A stretch of DNA of 64,000 nt from Isoetes taiwanensis (Eukaryota > Streptophyta > Lycopodiopsida > Isoetales > Isoetaceae). A program made the position numbers and the translations under genes. The stretch is from positions 2,108,436 to 2,172,435 of the forward strand of contig JAJEKV010000072.1 in assembly GCA_021234155.1 (NCBI GenBank), in the 5' to 3' direction. Below the pieces are notes generated by a model. It was not told where the DNA came from and searched no databases. It saw only the letters and a program-made list of their open reading frames with translations. Shown here piece by piece: positions 47,321 to 58,573 of the stretch; position 1 is the first letter of the stretch; each line of letters begins with the position of its first letter.

Positions 47321-49380
47321 CTCTGCACTATCTATAGCCTTATTATTTCACTGAATAATTGAAAGGTTTTAACTTACGGAATGCAAATTATAGAGGTTGA
47401 ATTATTACTTGGACAAATATTGCATGCAAAAGAAAGACATAAGCTAACTCTATCATTTCTGAGACTCATATGCTCTATTGGCTATATGTTTCTAATCAAT
47501 CAATGCAGTTCCTTGGAGAGCTCAAAAACAGCGTCAAATATATTTTTTACTATTGAATAACAAAAAGGCGCACTATGGTCATGATTATGGTCTACTTGCC
47601 TACATAAATTCACTATCTAATGTTTCTTAAAAGTGTCCCCATGTCAAAATAGCATTATCAAAACTCGCTCTATGATCCGGGCTAAGCTACAATGTGCCTT
47701 TTAAATTCGAGCAAGAAGCAAAAGGGTGGGGTTTTTATCCGCCGAAGGTCGCTTAATCGGGCCCTCACCTTTGCCTTATGCATAATTTGTTAGCTCGACA
47801 TTGTTCTTAAGGTCAGCTCCCCACTCATTCCTTTCCAAAATTTATATACTGCTATTGTGATGAATGACAAGTCTATCTATCTATAATAATCGGCAATTTT
47901 TTGTGCTCTTTGCAAATTCCTTACCAAAATATATCTATCTATTTAATAACTCCTCATTATCCATGATAACCCCTAATTCCTTATACATGGCTATCAAATT
48001 TGTGGCGAACACACATACCTACCAACAAAAATGAAATAGAGATCTCTCTCTATTTTTTAATCTTGACAGTAATACGCTTGCTGCTCTCTTTATTCTATTC
48101 TATTCTATTTTTTGTTTGGGTCCCATAAGCCAATTGGTCTCCATGCATGATAAAAATACATTCTATTCTATTCTATTCTATTCTATTCTATTCTATTCTA
48201 TTCTATTCTATTCTATTCTATTCTATTCTCTTCTCGAATTGAGCCTAAACTCTAAGTTGAATTCTCAATATGCCAAATTCATGACCAAATCACTCTAATG
48301 GCATTTCACAAGCCTATTTATGTTTGCCATCTTTGAAAGCTTGAACATGTAATCTTTTCTTATCTCTCAAATATGAACTTGATTATTACTTGTAGCTAAA
48401 CTTTGGGGAAATTTTTAAGACTGCCCATGTATTCTTCTCTAATTATCAAAATGCTGTTGTATTTTTTGTATTTGTGAAAATGCCCCTACTTTTAACATAC
48501 GCAAAAAACAAAAATATTCTCTGTTTCTTCACTAAGTATCTGGTCCAGAATCTAATTTTTTTTTGTTAAGAACGGTTTCTATATGCATGATGGTTCAGAA
48601 AAGGGAGAAACAACATCTCTAAATTGAATGACTCGATTTTGCATGCTATGGCAAAGAAATTGGATGAAAATTTAGAGGTATCTCGGAATGGGATGGGAAA
48701 AACCACTTCAATTTTCTCGATTCCCATCCCAAATTCGAAACAAACCCTTACATGTTTTTGTTGCTGATGAAGCTATGATGCAACCAAAATTATTGGATTA
48801 GAGAATTAAACTCTCAAAATTATGATTTTAAGAGGTCTGTAAGAATTATGGCCGTAAAGTCATGGAATTGAACTACCAAAATAAGAACGATATTGGATTT
48901 GAAGTACCTAAAAAGATTGAATGGCAAAACCCTTTTAGCCATAGATATGATATCACCGCCAAGATCAACGTATTTCGTGGATAAAACAAAAGTGAACTTT
49001 AGGCTGATAGAAAATAGATGGGAAAACACTGACATAGGGGCATTTTCACAATAGCGCAAAATATGGGAGCATTTTGACAATTATAAGAAAATATAGGGGC
49101 ATTTTTAGAACGTTTTCCTAAACTTTAAGGTGCCAGACTCTCTCTATTCTTTTCTCTGAACAAGGACATAAAAAGACAGGAGCAACATATTTGATTAAAT
49201 AATGGGAGACGGCATTCATAATCATTTGCATCTGTTGCATCTAATATTGTGACACCTACAAGCAATTCAAAATTTACAATCTAGTGGACCTGATTACCAA
49301 ACTCTTCTTTTATTTCTTTTAAATGATATGGCATAAATTTTAGCAGATCCCAAGGGTCAATCATCTAGTCTCCAAATGAG
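47321..49380. other. AT-rich intergenic sequence
   Basis: No supported gene. It contains the (TTCTA)n array at 48161-48229 and scattered short frames. Confidence 0.5.
48161..48229. repeat. (TTCTA)n microsatellite, about 14 units
   Basis: Thirteen uninterrupted TTCTA units and a final variant TTCTC. A shorter array (about four units) lies at 48090-48108. It creates a repeated ILFYS peptide in the local frame, which is meaningless. Confidence 0.98.
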
Positions 49381-49388
49381 ACAATAAT

Positions 49389-49670
49389 GTGAGCCCGCTC
49401 TGCCCCATGTGTGAAGAGGAAGAGGAATCCATAGAACATTGCGTGGTGGAATGTGAGATGCTACAAGAAGTATGGGCCTGGAGTCTGGGGAGCCTAGATT
49501 ACCCGTTAGGAAACAAGGAATTGATGTCGGGAATTCTCCCTGAAGATTTGTGTCCCATGAAGAAGATGTCTTTTCATATAGCTAGGGCCTGGACAATCTG
49601 GTCAATATGGGAAAGGAGAAATGCCCTAATTTTCGATGAGAATCAAGAGGTATTCATATCATCAAACTAG
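49389..49670 (+). pseudogene. LINE C-terminal zinc-knuckle (zf-RVT) fragment
   Basis: The 93-codon frame begins MSPLCPMCEEEEESIEHCVV and continues ECEMLQEVWAW, then ends RAWTIWSIWERRNALIF. This is the CxxC...E(S/T)xEHxxxxCxxxxxxW zf-RVT signature followed by the WxIWxxRN motif seen at the C-terminus of many plant LINE/RT proteins. The reverse transcriptase itself is absent to the left, so this is a 5'-truncated relic. It differs in sequence from the fragment at 13025. Confidence 0.7.
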
Positions 49671-52600
49671 CTACTCCACATGGTACTAGAAAGACTTAGA
49701 AAATTTAGGCTAGTATTTGAAAGTGAAGAAGAGGTAAAGGAAGTACTAGCCAGCATAAGCCATAACACGTGCAAGCAAAAGCAAAAGTTATGCAATCAGA
49801 GCAACAAATGGCAGAATTAAATGGATAACGAAATGACCAAGTGTCTAGCTCGTTTTGAGATCTAAAGGCCATCCAATATTTAGATCTGCAAATGTACCAG
49901 GAGGTTTTCAGATCTAAAGTATGGAGGTCAACGAAGAAAGTGTGCTCTTTTTGACCTATTATCGACGCTAGAACTCGGATCTATCCGCCTAAATGTCAGA
50001 CCGAATTCGTGATGGTTAAAATTAGATGATTACTCTCTCTAAATCAAGCCAATGGCTGGAATTGCAAGCTAAAACATATGTATTCGTTGCATATCCATAT
50101 GTTGGTTTACAGAAAGGGAAAGATCTGTGGCATGCATGCACAACGGAAAAAGGGAATGTAGAAAAATCATTTTCTTTTATTTTTTGAAGAACTGTGTCAT
50201 CAATATATTAAAAGAATGGTAATGTTACAAAGCAAGCGAGGAGGAAGGAGAACTGCCCCAAAGAGACAACGATACCTCGACACTCCACAACAACCACCGG
50301 TAACCGCAACTCTACTGCAAGATAAACCACCATCACCATCTACAACACCAAGAAGTCCCGCCAAATGGCAAACTTCTCCGCTTCTACTAATCCCTCGAAC
50401 AATTTAAAGCTTTTGATATACTTGTACCGAAGTCGAAATCGAGAGGTCAGCAGTCAGCCAATCCCCCGAAGATCCACAACCGCCGCCTAAATCAGCCACA
50501 CCAACCAAGCCACGACAGATGCAGGCTTGTCAAGTAAAGAGCCAGCCAAATCAGATAGCTACGAAGCAAAGAATCGCCGGCTAGTCAATCTCACTGAATC
50601 CGAGCCCTAACCCAATTCCGTGCAAACTCGCAAGTGAGGGCATAAACCGCATAATGCCTCTACGCCTCAATGACGGTTGGGCCATTAATAAGGCGTAGAG
50701 AGGGCTCACACTGGCCTAAACCGACTCACAAGGGCATTCACTTCGACATACTTGCGGCACCAATTCCTGCCACGCAGAAGCACCCTAACCTTCTGGTGGG
50801 AAGTGAGCTCCATGTCCACGCCCTCCAAACCGAGCGCCATCGAGAACCCGACGATAGACCACTTGGCTCAGAGGGATAGCAGGTCATGAATAGCCAAGAC
50901 TGCAGAATAAGACCGCGACAAAACAAGAAGACACAACATCCGATGAATCTTCCAAACCCGCATTCACCACGCCATTTCCATTTTTAGCAAATCAAAACTT
51001 TTTTCAGCCGACAAAACCTCCAAAAGCTTTAGGAAAATTAATTTTGCAATTATTCTAAAATATTTTGAACATGCCGAAAAAGCCTAAATTAACAAGATAG
51101 ATATATCAAAATCAAGGGCATAACATTCAAACACATAAGGTTGGCAAATGTTGTTGGGCATATAGTTTCATGTATAAATAAACATGTAAGGTTAGAGTTT
51201 CTCCTCAAGCTGGTTTTTTTTGGCGATGGGCATGGTCCGAGGAAGGAACGGCCGAACTTAAGTCGCGGCGTACCATGATCCGATGAAGAGGGGCTAATCT
51301 ATGATGAAAGGCTAGGCACTTCCAACTTATCATGGAAAAGGCAATTGATCGCGATCTTTAATTCAGATCAGGTGCGTGATCCTTCAGACGAGAAATTCGT
51401 GGCTCGCGGCTGGGTTCTTCCTCTAATAACGCTTTTATCTCCCGCCAGCTGCGGTGGAGGTCAGCCTGGCTTTAACTCAATCCCAAGTATGCTACTCATA
51501 GTGACGAAGGAGTGTGGTCTGCGGGCTTCATCCCGAATAGTCCTGCGGAGAGGGTTAAAGGCAAGAAGGAGATTCTGGATGCTAAGGCGCTTGTTGAGGA
51601 TGATGAAGAGTGATCGAACGACGCATGTAGGGATGAAGATCACGATGGCCCCCGCAGTGCACACCCTTACCGGCTGCCCATCTTACATCCCTCTCAATTT
51701 CCGTGGATTGGTCATTCTCACCAAGAAGCTACGTTGTCTTTGCTTTGCTCATGTACATATTTCTTTGTTTTGAATGGTGGCACAATGAAAGAAGTTAGTA
51801 ATCAGCGGCCGACGCAGAGAGGGACGTATGTTTTCACTCTACTTGTAAATATGTATTAATCAATTTATGAGTGAACCGAGAAGTGTGGCCATGTCACAGG
51901 AGAACAAGTCTCAGTGCTTTCACCTTCAATGAGACATGGATTTGCATCAAAGGAGACTTATGATGAGCATTAGAGAGTGCAACCGCTATGTGCAACACGA
52001 ATTGTTTGGAGGAGGCTTTGCAATCGCCTAGACATGGAGGATCCGTCTCTTTAAAGCAATCCGAGAGTATTCCGTGGTTACGCTAATCTAATTTGCTCTC
52101 TCATAAGGCACAATAATACTGAACGCCTGGTCAGCCTTTACTGCACTATGCGCCCCGACATGGCTATGCGAGATGCTCCAATTGTGCTCTCGCTTCTGTC
52201 TTGTCATGCTTAGTTCATAGTTGTTTTATGTACAGCTTTTCTATCTTCCAGAATGGGCCCTCGTAATATGAGGTTCTTCCTAAGCTTCGTGAAGTTTTCG
52301 CTTATGAATGTGTAAACTTGGTCATCTCATGTATAAATCTGACCTCCAATATGTAATTTTCGCTCTCCTGCTTTACTTTGTGTATGTCCCATTGTGGTTA
52401 CAGCAGCTATTTTGTTTGTAGGAATGTGTTCATGCCGGGCGCACTGTCAATGCATTATGGGTGTTTCACGTATCACTTACAGCTTTGGATAAGTAATTTG
52501 GATGCATGGCCTGCCTCATTCTTGGAAATGTCTTTAGGGGAGACAATTGTTTCTCAATGGGGTCAAGACATTCCTCGATGATGTGAATGTAATCGTATCA

Positions 52601-53284
52601 TGGTGTTGACGGATTTTCCCCACAATCCCCAACAAGTACTCAAGAGGCCGCAGACCGGGGCATCAAATTTGATGTCGGTGAAGATAAAGCAAACAGAGGG
52701 CTACAATGCAAAACAGTAATGGATTAGAATGATCGATGTGCTTTCAAGAAATAAAAGAAAAATCTTGGGCCCAAAATAATCTTCAATCTATAAGCACAAA
52801 GCAGCGAGAAATACACAAATAGCCCCCATGCCTCAAACATGGGAGGGCCTCGTAATCCATGATCAAGAGAGTAAACCTCTCAAGAATCGCGGATCGGAGG
52901 AGGAGCCTGCGGGTTCTCACTTTTCTTTATAATTTTGCCCCTTAACTTCATCCATCCATCTCTCAACCACTTCATCTCCGGTACTCATCATTTTTTGCTC
53001 TTCATCTTTACCCCTTCATTTCTTCATCCTAGCCTTTAGATAATGTAAATTCCCTTCAACCACTAACAAAATCTTAGAAGCTCCCACCTAAAACCGATCT
53101 AGGCCCTTTTAATTTTTGGTGCCTTAGACCTTTACAACATTCGGCTTTATATAATCAATTCCCTTCCACTTTTAAGCATACAAGATTACATGAGTTTTAC
53201 CATGTTGACCGGTGCCAAAACCCTACCAACATCTCACTAAACAAAATGGGCCGTGTCCCCTACCAAATGCTTCAACTTCTTCTT
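49671..53284. other. Intergenic sequence
   Basis: No supported gene. Frames at 50216-50407 (Pro/Thr-rich) and 51345-51773 (142 codons) have no motif. A stretch starting TGTTGACGGATTTTCCCC at 52605 could be an LTR edge but no partner was found. CTTCATCTC / TTCATC-rich simple sequence lies at 52940-53040. Confidence 0.4.
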
Positions 53285-53565
53285 CCATTTGAGTACAATG
53301 ATTTGGAGGTTTTAGGGTGTACTCCAACACCATAGAACGATAATAAAACTTTGAGGTTTTGTGCTGCATCTAAACACCATAGAACGATAATAAACTTCTT
53401 GGAGGTTTTGTGGTGTACTCCAACACCATGTAACGATAATAATATTTGAGGTTTTTAGGTGTACCCAACACCATAGAATAATAATAATATTTGAGTGTTT
53501 TGGGTAATTCAACACCATAAAATGATAATAATACTTGGAGGTTTTGTGTGTACTCCAACACTAAA
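53285..53565. repeat. ~58 bp minisatellite, five copies
   Basis: Five imperfect units carry AACACCATAGAACGATAATA and GGAGGTTTTGTGGTGTACTC-like blocks, with variants CATGTAACG, CATAGAATA and CATAAAATG. It gives repeating peptides on the minus strand (SFYGVxxPKTLKYYY-like) that are by-products. It lies about 380 bases upstream of the YlmG ATG. Confidence 0.9.
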
Positions 53566-53712
53566 TATAACTAGGAAGGTGTACATAAGCATACATCTAT
53601 ACTATGTAACAACACCATAATGATATGTGCTATGAGAAAGATTTCCACACATGGATTTCCACAATATGTTCCTTCCTCATTGCTTTAATTGTCTTCATAT
53701 GTATAAGGAAGC

Positions 53713-53720
53713 TATATATA
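53713..53720 (+). promoter_or_regulatory. Candidate TATA box for the YlmG gene
   Basis: TATATATA within AAGCTATATATACATGC lies 230 bases before the ATG, giving a plausible leader of about 200 bases. Confidence 0.4.
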
Positions 53721-53942
53721 CATGCATAGGGAGCAACAAATTGTACATGGGTGGACGTGGAAACCCTGTCCTGAGTTCCATGGTACTGACCCTATCCTAT
53801 ACAAGAGGCCAAATATGGTCACAAATGCCTTCCTTGATGCCTCGGCAACATGCAAACGTAGAAATGCTGCAGACCTACAAACCAAAGGCATGCCATGCTG
53901 TCCTATAAAACCTTCAAAGTGGCTTGGCATGCTGGCCCAGCC

Positions 53943-54692
53943 ATGGCGACCTCCATGGAGTTTGCTCTCAATTTGGTGGCCTCTGCTTCGGCAGCTCCCC
54001 GTAATTTAACCCCTCGCTTAGCATCTCTTCCTCCCTTTCCATTTGGCCCCGGATTCAAGCACACATTTCGGAGTACCAGAACCTTAGGGTATGGCGTCCG
54101 AACAACCAGAAGAGTACTGCAAATCAGGGCAGAAAGTAGGCCGCACGCATTCGAAACCGACGCCTTCAATACTAGGTCAGTGGAAACGGATTTTTTTTCC
54201 TCAAATATTGCTCAGTCTATGGCCCAGATGTTGAATCGGGCACTTGTGGCTACTTTTGCTTGCCTTGCCATGGTCGAAGCTAGCAGGCAACGTATGGTAC
54301 ATATCTTAAGGATTTCTGGGGATAAGCTATCAGAAAAAAAAGCTTCAGAATTAAAAAAGCAATTGTTGCATTCTGTAGGACCCCTCTTCTTTGCTGCTTC
54401 TAGTCAGGGAGTTGTTAGCACCCCTCTTACTGTTGTGGCATCAGGAATGGCTAGATGGCTGGAGCTATATAGTGGAGTTATGATGATTAGGGTTCTTCTT
54501 AGTTGGTTTCCAAATATTCCATGGGAGCGCCAGCCCTTTGTGGCCATCAGAGATATGTGCGATCCATATTTGAATTTGTTCAGGAATCTCGTACCGCCAG
54601 TGTTCAATGCACTTGATTTAAGTCCCATGTTGGCATTTATGGTGCTTGGAACACTTGCATCTATATTGAATGGTGTTGCACGACCTGGCTAA
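53943..54692 (+). CDS. YLMG1: YlmG/YGGT family protein, plastid-targeted, 249 aa
   Basis: Plant YLMG1 proteins are small thylakoid/plastid membrane proteins needed for nucleoid distribution and, in some reports, cytochrome complex assembly; they descend from cyanobacterial YlmG/YggT. This single-exon gene has a long N-terminal region (about residues 1-65) rich in Ser/Ala/Arg and poor in acids, a chloroplast transit peptide, then a variable helical section (residues 85-160). The YGGT domain lies at about residues 170-245: WLELYSGVMMIRVLLSWFPN (first helix, with the conserved R..LSW.P), then PFVAIRDMCDPYLNLFRNLV (the conserved DP.LN.FR..vP) and DLSPMLAFMVLG (conserved LSP before the second helix). 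I chose ATG 53943, at MATSMEFALN, over the in-frame ATG at 53895, which adds residues unlike a transit peptide. It appears intact. Assignment to YLMG1 rather than YLMG2 is by length and plastid-type leader. Confidence 0.9.
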   Translation: MATSMEFALNLVASASAAPRNLTPRLASLPPFPFGPGFKHTFRSTRTLGYGVRTTRRVLQIRAESRPHAFETDAFNTRSVETDFFSSNIAQSMAQMLNRALVATFACLAMVEASRQRMVHILRISGDKLSEKKASELKKQLLHSVGPLFFAASSQGVVSTPLTVVASGMARWLELYSGVMMIRVLLSWFPNIPWERQPFVAIRDMCDPYLNLFRNLVPPVFNALDLSPMLAFMVLGTLASILNGVARPG

Positions 54693-55700
54693 GCTACTCA
54701 TGTAATGTACAATTATTTTTGGGTTCAATTGTACTGTTTATGGTAAGTTAGGATCCAATCAGCAAGAATATTGAGTTCAGATTTCCTCATGTGGTTTTTG
54801 TATCTGAATAATGGAATAATATACTGCCAGATTTGGTTCTACTATGTGTTTAAACCTTTCCGTTTTGCTGTTTAAAGCTTTCCATGACTCTTGTTAAGTC
54901 AGTAAATTTTCCAGATTTTAACTGTTGTGCTTGAGAGTGATATGACCGTTTCTATCCTGCCATCCTAAAGAGTATAAGATTTGTGGAGAAGGATCCTGTC
55001 TGTAAGAGCAGTATTTTTGCAGAATTGCAGATTGCCTCCTTCAGAGTTATATCTGCATCTCTTCCCTGAATAGCATGGTAAATTTCGTCATTTAACAATT
55101 TCAGGGTCAATAAACTCTAAAAATTTATCTTTCCCGGATTAACAATTAGTTCTTGGTCTCAAACAATATTGTCAGGCTCTTCATCTGCCTGAATTATGTT
55201 CCAAGCTAAACTATGAAAGAAAGTCTAGCAGCCCCTCTTTAGAAAGGTGAAGCACACACCCTTAGAAAAAGTACCAATGTATCTTCTCTATCTAGGTAGA
55301 AGGTAATATATTTGTTCGATGGAAGGAGTGCAGGTCATTGAGTTAGTAGTACAGGGCAGATGTAGTGGTGTATAGAAACATTTAGTACGATAAAGGCAAA
55401 TCTGTTATGAGAGGAAACAAGACATGCTAACACAGTAAACGATGAGTAAGTAAATGTGAGGAGTATACGGGGATTCTATAATTTGCATGTTAAAATTCCT
55501 TAATGCAATACATTCATGGCATTGCCTAAGTAATAGATAATGCAAAGTAGGAAATTATAAAGCATACTAGAAACGTGTGCTCGGCGATGTCGGGCATTAG
55601 TCGTGGACGTGTGAAGGCATTTATATGCGTTGGTTGTGGTTGTGAACGTGCGCAGTGCATCCAAGGGACAATAGATAGATAGTGAACACACTTTACCTTT
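54693..55700. other. Downstream and intergenic sequence
   Basis: AATAAT/AATAATAT signals at about 54808-54824 could end the YlmG transcript. No other gene seen. Confidence 0.45.
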
Positions 55701-55702
55701 AT

Positions 55703-55746
55703 AAGAAATTTATCGCGGTGACCAAGGCCGCCGCGAACATTTCTTT
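55703..55746. repeat. GC-rich palindromic element, second intact copy
   Basis: AAGAAATTTATCGCGG, then TGACCAAGGCCGCCGCG, then AACATTTCTTT. It is the reverse-orientation counterpart of 45885-45926, with one extra mismatch in the stem (GGTGACC against GGCGGCC). Confidence 0.9.
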
Positions 55747-56134
55747 GGTACCAAACCTGTGAGTTTGGACCCACTATTAACGTCCAAAGTTTTGCCATGG
55801 TAGTTAATAATATCGATTTGTGGAAACAATCTTTCTAGTGGTCACTGCTAGTGGTGAATCCCTTAAGATATTGAAGCCATCCATTTGTTCTATAGAAGCC
55901 ATTAACTCCTACAAATAGGAGTTTTATGACCTGTTTTTGTACTATTCTTTGTTAAAGTCTGCAATAATTTGTTTCTACAGCTTTCAGCTTATCTCTCATA
56001 TCAAATCTGCCTTTTGTAGACAGATGTTGCTATCATAAAACCAATTTCTATATTAATTGCTTAGTTTAGAACCTACAAAAGCTCATAATAATACAGATAT
56101 GCTGGAGCACCATACTGGTGTCTGCTTCTTTAAC

Positions 56135-56600
56135 TTAGTACTGCCCATTAATTTCAGAAAAAACCTGGTTGGGTTGAGGCTCCGAATTATTTTCGAATTC
56201 TTCATTGTTGTCTGCTTCCATTTGCTGGTCGCCTACTGAATCAGCCACCATATTTACGCCAGTAGTTGGCAGGATGCTGTTATTCCCATCTATGCTTGTA
56301 GTTATGAACTTACTGATACCTCCATATTTGTCAACCACATTAAGCAGGAATTGTTTGCTCGGATGTGCTAGAATCTTTTTCTTTCCTGCATAATGCTGCA
56401 AGATGTAGTCCGATCTTTTTGATAAGGCCCGTGAGATGTGCCCTTGTGGCTTGGCCTTTTCCCATCTGAGCGCCTCAAAGAACAAGATGCCATCATATTA
56501 TTGCCCAATATTAGGCTTATTATTGACTTGCTTATGGCATCTTGCCTCAAAGAGCATTGGCAGACTAAGAATAACCTATTGCCGTCCTTACATCTTATCA
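56135..56600 (-). pseudogene. Degenerate protein-coding remnant, unrecognised
   Basis: A minus-strand frame of 116 codons ends at 56135 and has strong coding character (ALRWEKAKPQGHISRALSKR, AGKKKILAHPSKQFLLNVVD, KYGGISKF, then an acidic, Asn-rich tail). The same frame continues upstream past a single stop (TAA near 56499) as LPMLFEARCHKQVNNKPNIG, starting after an AG acceptor-like site near 56575. The NVVDKYGGxxxF ending suggests a folded domain, but I do not recognise it. A second coding-like frame at 57034-57303 (LSEFGPLQKNPHAFKLQSPA) with a GTATGC donor could be an upstream exon. Probably a decayed gene or transposon gene. Confidence 0.35.
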
Positions 56601-57303
56601 TTAGCTCCTGTAAGATAACAGAATAGGCTCCATTATCTGAGTATTGCATTGATATGATGTTCTTCTAAAGCTATATAAAGTAGAACCAAGCACTCATACT
56701 AACGTCTTAAACCATTCATGGTAGACATTGTAAATTACATGGATAGACATAGTCAATTTCTTTGGCTACTCGTATCCGACCAAGCTCCCACTGATCCGCA
56801 ATAGTCTGTTCACATTATTGATTAGTAAATTTGTCCTACATAGAAGTACGAAACATTTTACATAGGATGTACCTTGTTAACTCTTCGGCAAAATGGCCAT
56901 TCTAGCTGAGATCAGATTCTGCTAGACAATAAGCAAAGCAAGGATGGATAAACAGTCCCATGTACAGACTATCTATGTCACAAATAGAGCATATCTAAGG
57001 AGCAAATTTTATGATTAAAGAACCAGTTGTGTATTAGACTTGAGAAGGCATGCATACCAAGCAGGGGAGTGCTCTGCAAGTGAAAGATTCTTCATAAATC
57101 ACGGGTTCCATTCTCTGATCGCCCGAAAGGGGATTCTTCCAGCACAATGTCCTCTGCAAATTTATGTACGGCCTGCTATTGCATGAGGCCGGACTTTGTA
57201 GCTTAAATGCATGTGGATTCTTCTGTAGAGGGCCGAATTCTGATAGGCCACTATAGCCAAGGCAAGCAGAGCTTGTATACACACTGGAATGGATCATCCC
57301 CAA

Positions 57304-57767
57304 CTTCTGCAGGTAGTCATGATTTTCTTAAACATCCTCACGCTCTACTGCTTATACTTCATATGAAACTTTTAATTTAAAATGCTTCCTACCAGAGTTA
57401 GCATTATAATGGTAGAAATAGAAAAAATCCCTAACAAAATCCGCTCTTGCATGAAATCAAACATGGAGCCTTGGATACCCTGAATGGTGAACCGAACATG
57501 AAATAGGGTCGACCTTCATTCAATAGATCACCATCGTTGGAGCACAACACATCAATATCCGGGAGCAAGCAAGCAGACAGAGGAGATTATCCCCAAACAC
57601 ATGTTCACCGCATTGAGATCCTGCCACAATAGTCGCCAGATGGCTAAAGCACCGCAACATCATTTTTTCTTTTCTTTTCTTCTTATAGAAAAACATGCGT
57701 TAAGCTTTAGAGCTTCATATTTCTTGCCACCTGGACGTCCCTATCAGACATTTTCAATTATATATGT
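57304..57767. other. Intergenic sequence, presumed Helitron 3' side
   Basis: The Helitron's 3' terminus (hairpin then CTRR) should lie at or left of here on the minus strand, but I could not identify one confidently. Confidence 0.35.
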
Positions 57768-58460
57768 TGTGAAAGTGTACACATAATATGAAGTTCAAAC
57801 AAAATCTTAAACAAATATACTGGGTCTACACGCAAACACAAAATATTTCTTGTGCAAATAGAGGTTATGTCCATCAGTCTCAATAGATCCACATCATGAA
57901 GAACATGTCCCAAAGAACTCTACAAACGTATGTCGGCTCGATGTGAAGCTCATTTGCGAAGCTAACAGGTATAGAAGCTCCTCCAGTTGTGCCTATGGTG
58001 GCGAACATGAATGTGTAGACATGCTTTGATATCATGTCCCACATGCGCGACTCAAGTCTACCAACAACAATGTTATACTTTATTAGAAACTCGGGAAGCT
58101 CATAATCACCAACTGCATCATGTGGGATCGATGCCCAAGCCTTGAGCCATCTCCCATTCACAAACACTAATGTGTGTAATGCCTCCTGACCTGAAGCAAG
58201 TTCTCCTGCATGTATACTTGGAGGGCAACTCTTTTGACTCCAACACTGCAACACGTCAGCGGGTGTTATCAATTACTGCATAACTCCCTACAATAATAAG
58301 ATATCACAAAAAAAGATAGGAGAAATGCATTGATAGACACCTTAAGTACTAACAAATCTTACACTCACCATCCCTACGATGTACGTGAACTATCGCCCTT
58401 GGCTTAGGATTCCCAAGTTCCCGAGGTACGAAGGGTGTGTAAGGCTTCATGATCTGCACA
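57768..58460 (-). CDS. Helitron companion gene, unrecognised, probably two exons
   Basis: On the minus strand an exon reading MKPYTPFVPRELGNPKPRAI then VHVHRRDG ends at a GTGAGT donor near 58372. After a short intron, an acceptor TTATTGTAG (near 58290) leads, past one stop, into a 130-codon frame ending at 57880. That frame contains LQCWSQKSCPPSIHAGEL, FVNGRWLKAWASIPHDAVGD, LPEFLIKYNIVVGRLESRMW, HVYTFMFATIGTTGGASIPV and SFANELHIEPTYV. It lies just 3' of the helicase on the same strand, as captured or accessory genes do in plant Helitrons. A second, more decayed copy is at 36235-36970. The function is unknown; it is not an obvious RPA or OTU domain. Confidence 0.45.
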
Positions 58461-58573
58461 AAGTCAGAAGGTCAATAAATGCCAAAGGACATGAGAACCC
58501 CTTGAAAATGAACACATATGCATGCACTATATGGATGTCAGAACATTAATCGAGGACATGACAGTTACTTCCA

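Noticed and set aside
48116-48298. Frame encoding a repeated ILFYS peptide
   Set aside because: Translation of the (TTCTA)n microsatellite, not a protein.
51345-51773. 142-codon plus-strand frame
   Set aside because: No domain, low-complexity Arg/Leu stretch in the middle, no promoter or splice evidence; may be chance in a more GC-rich patch.
52605-52920. TGTTGACGGATTTTCCCC start as an LTR
   Set aside because: No matching second copy, primer-binding site or polypurine tract found in the window.
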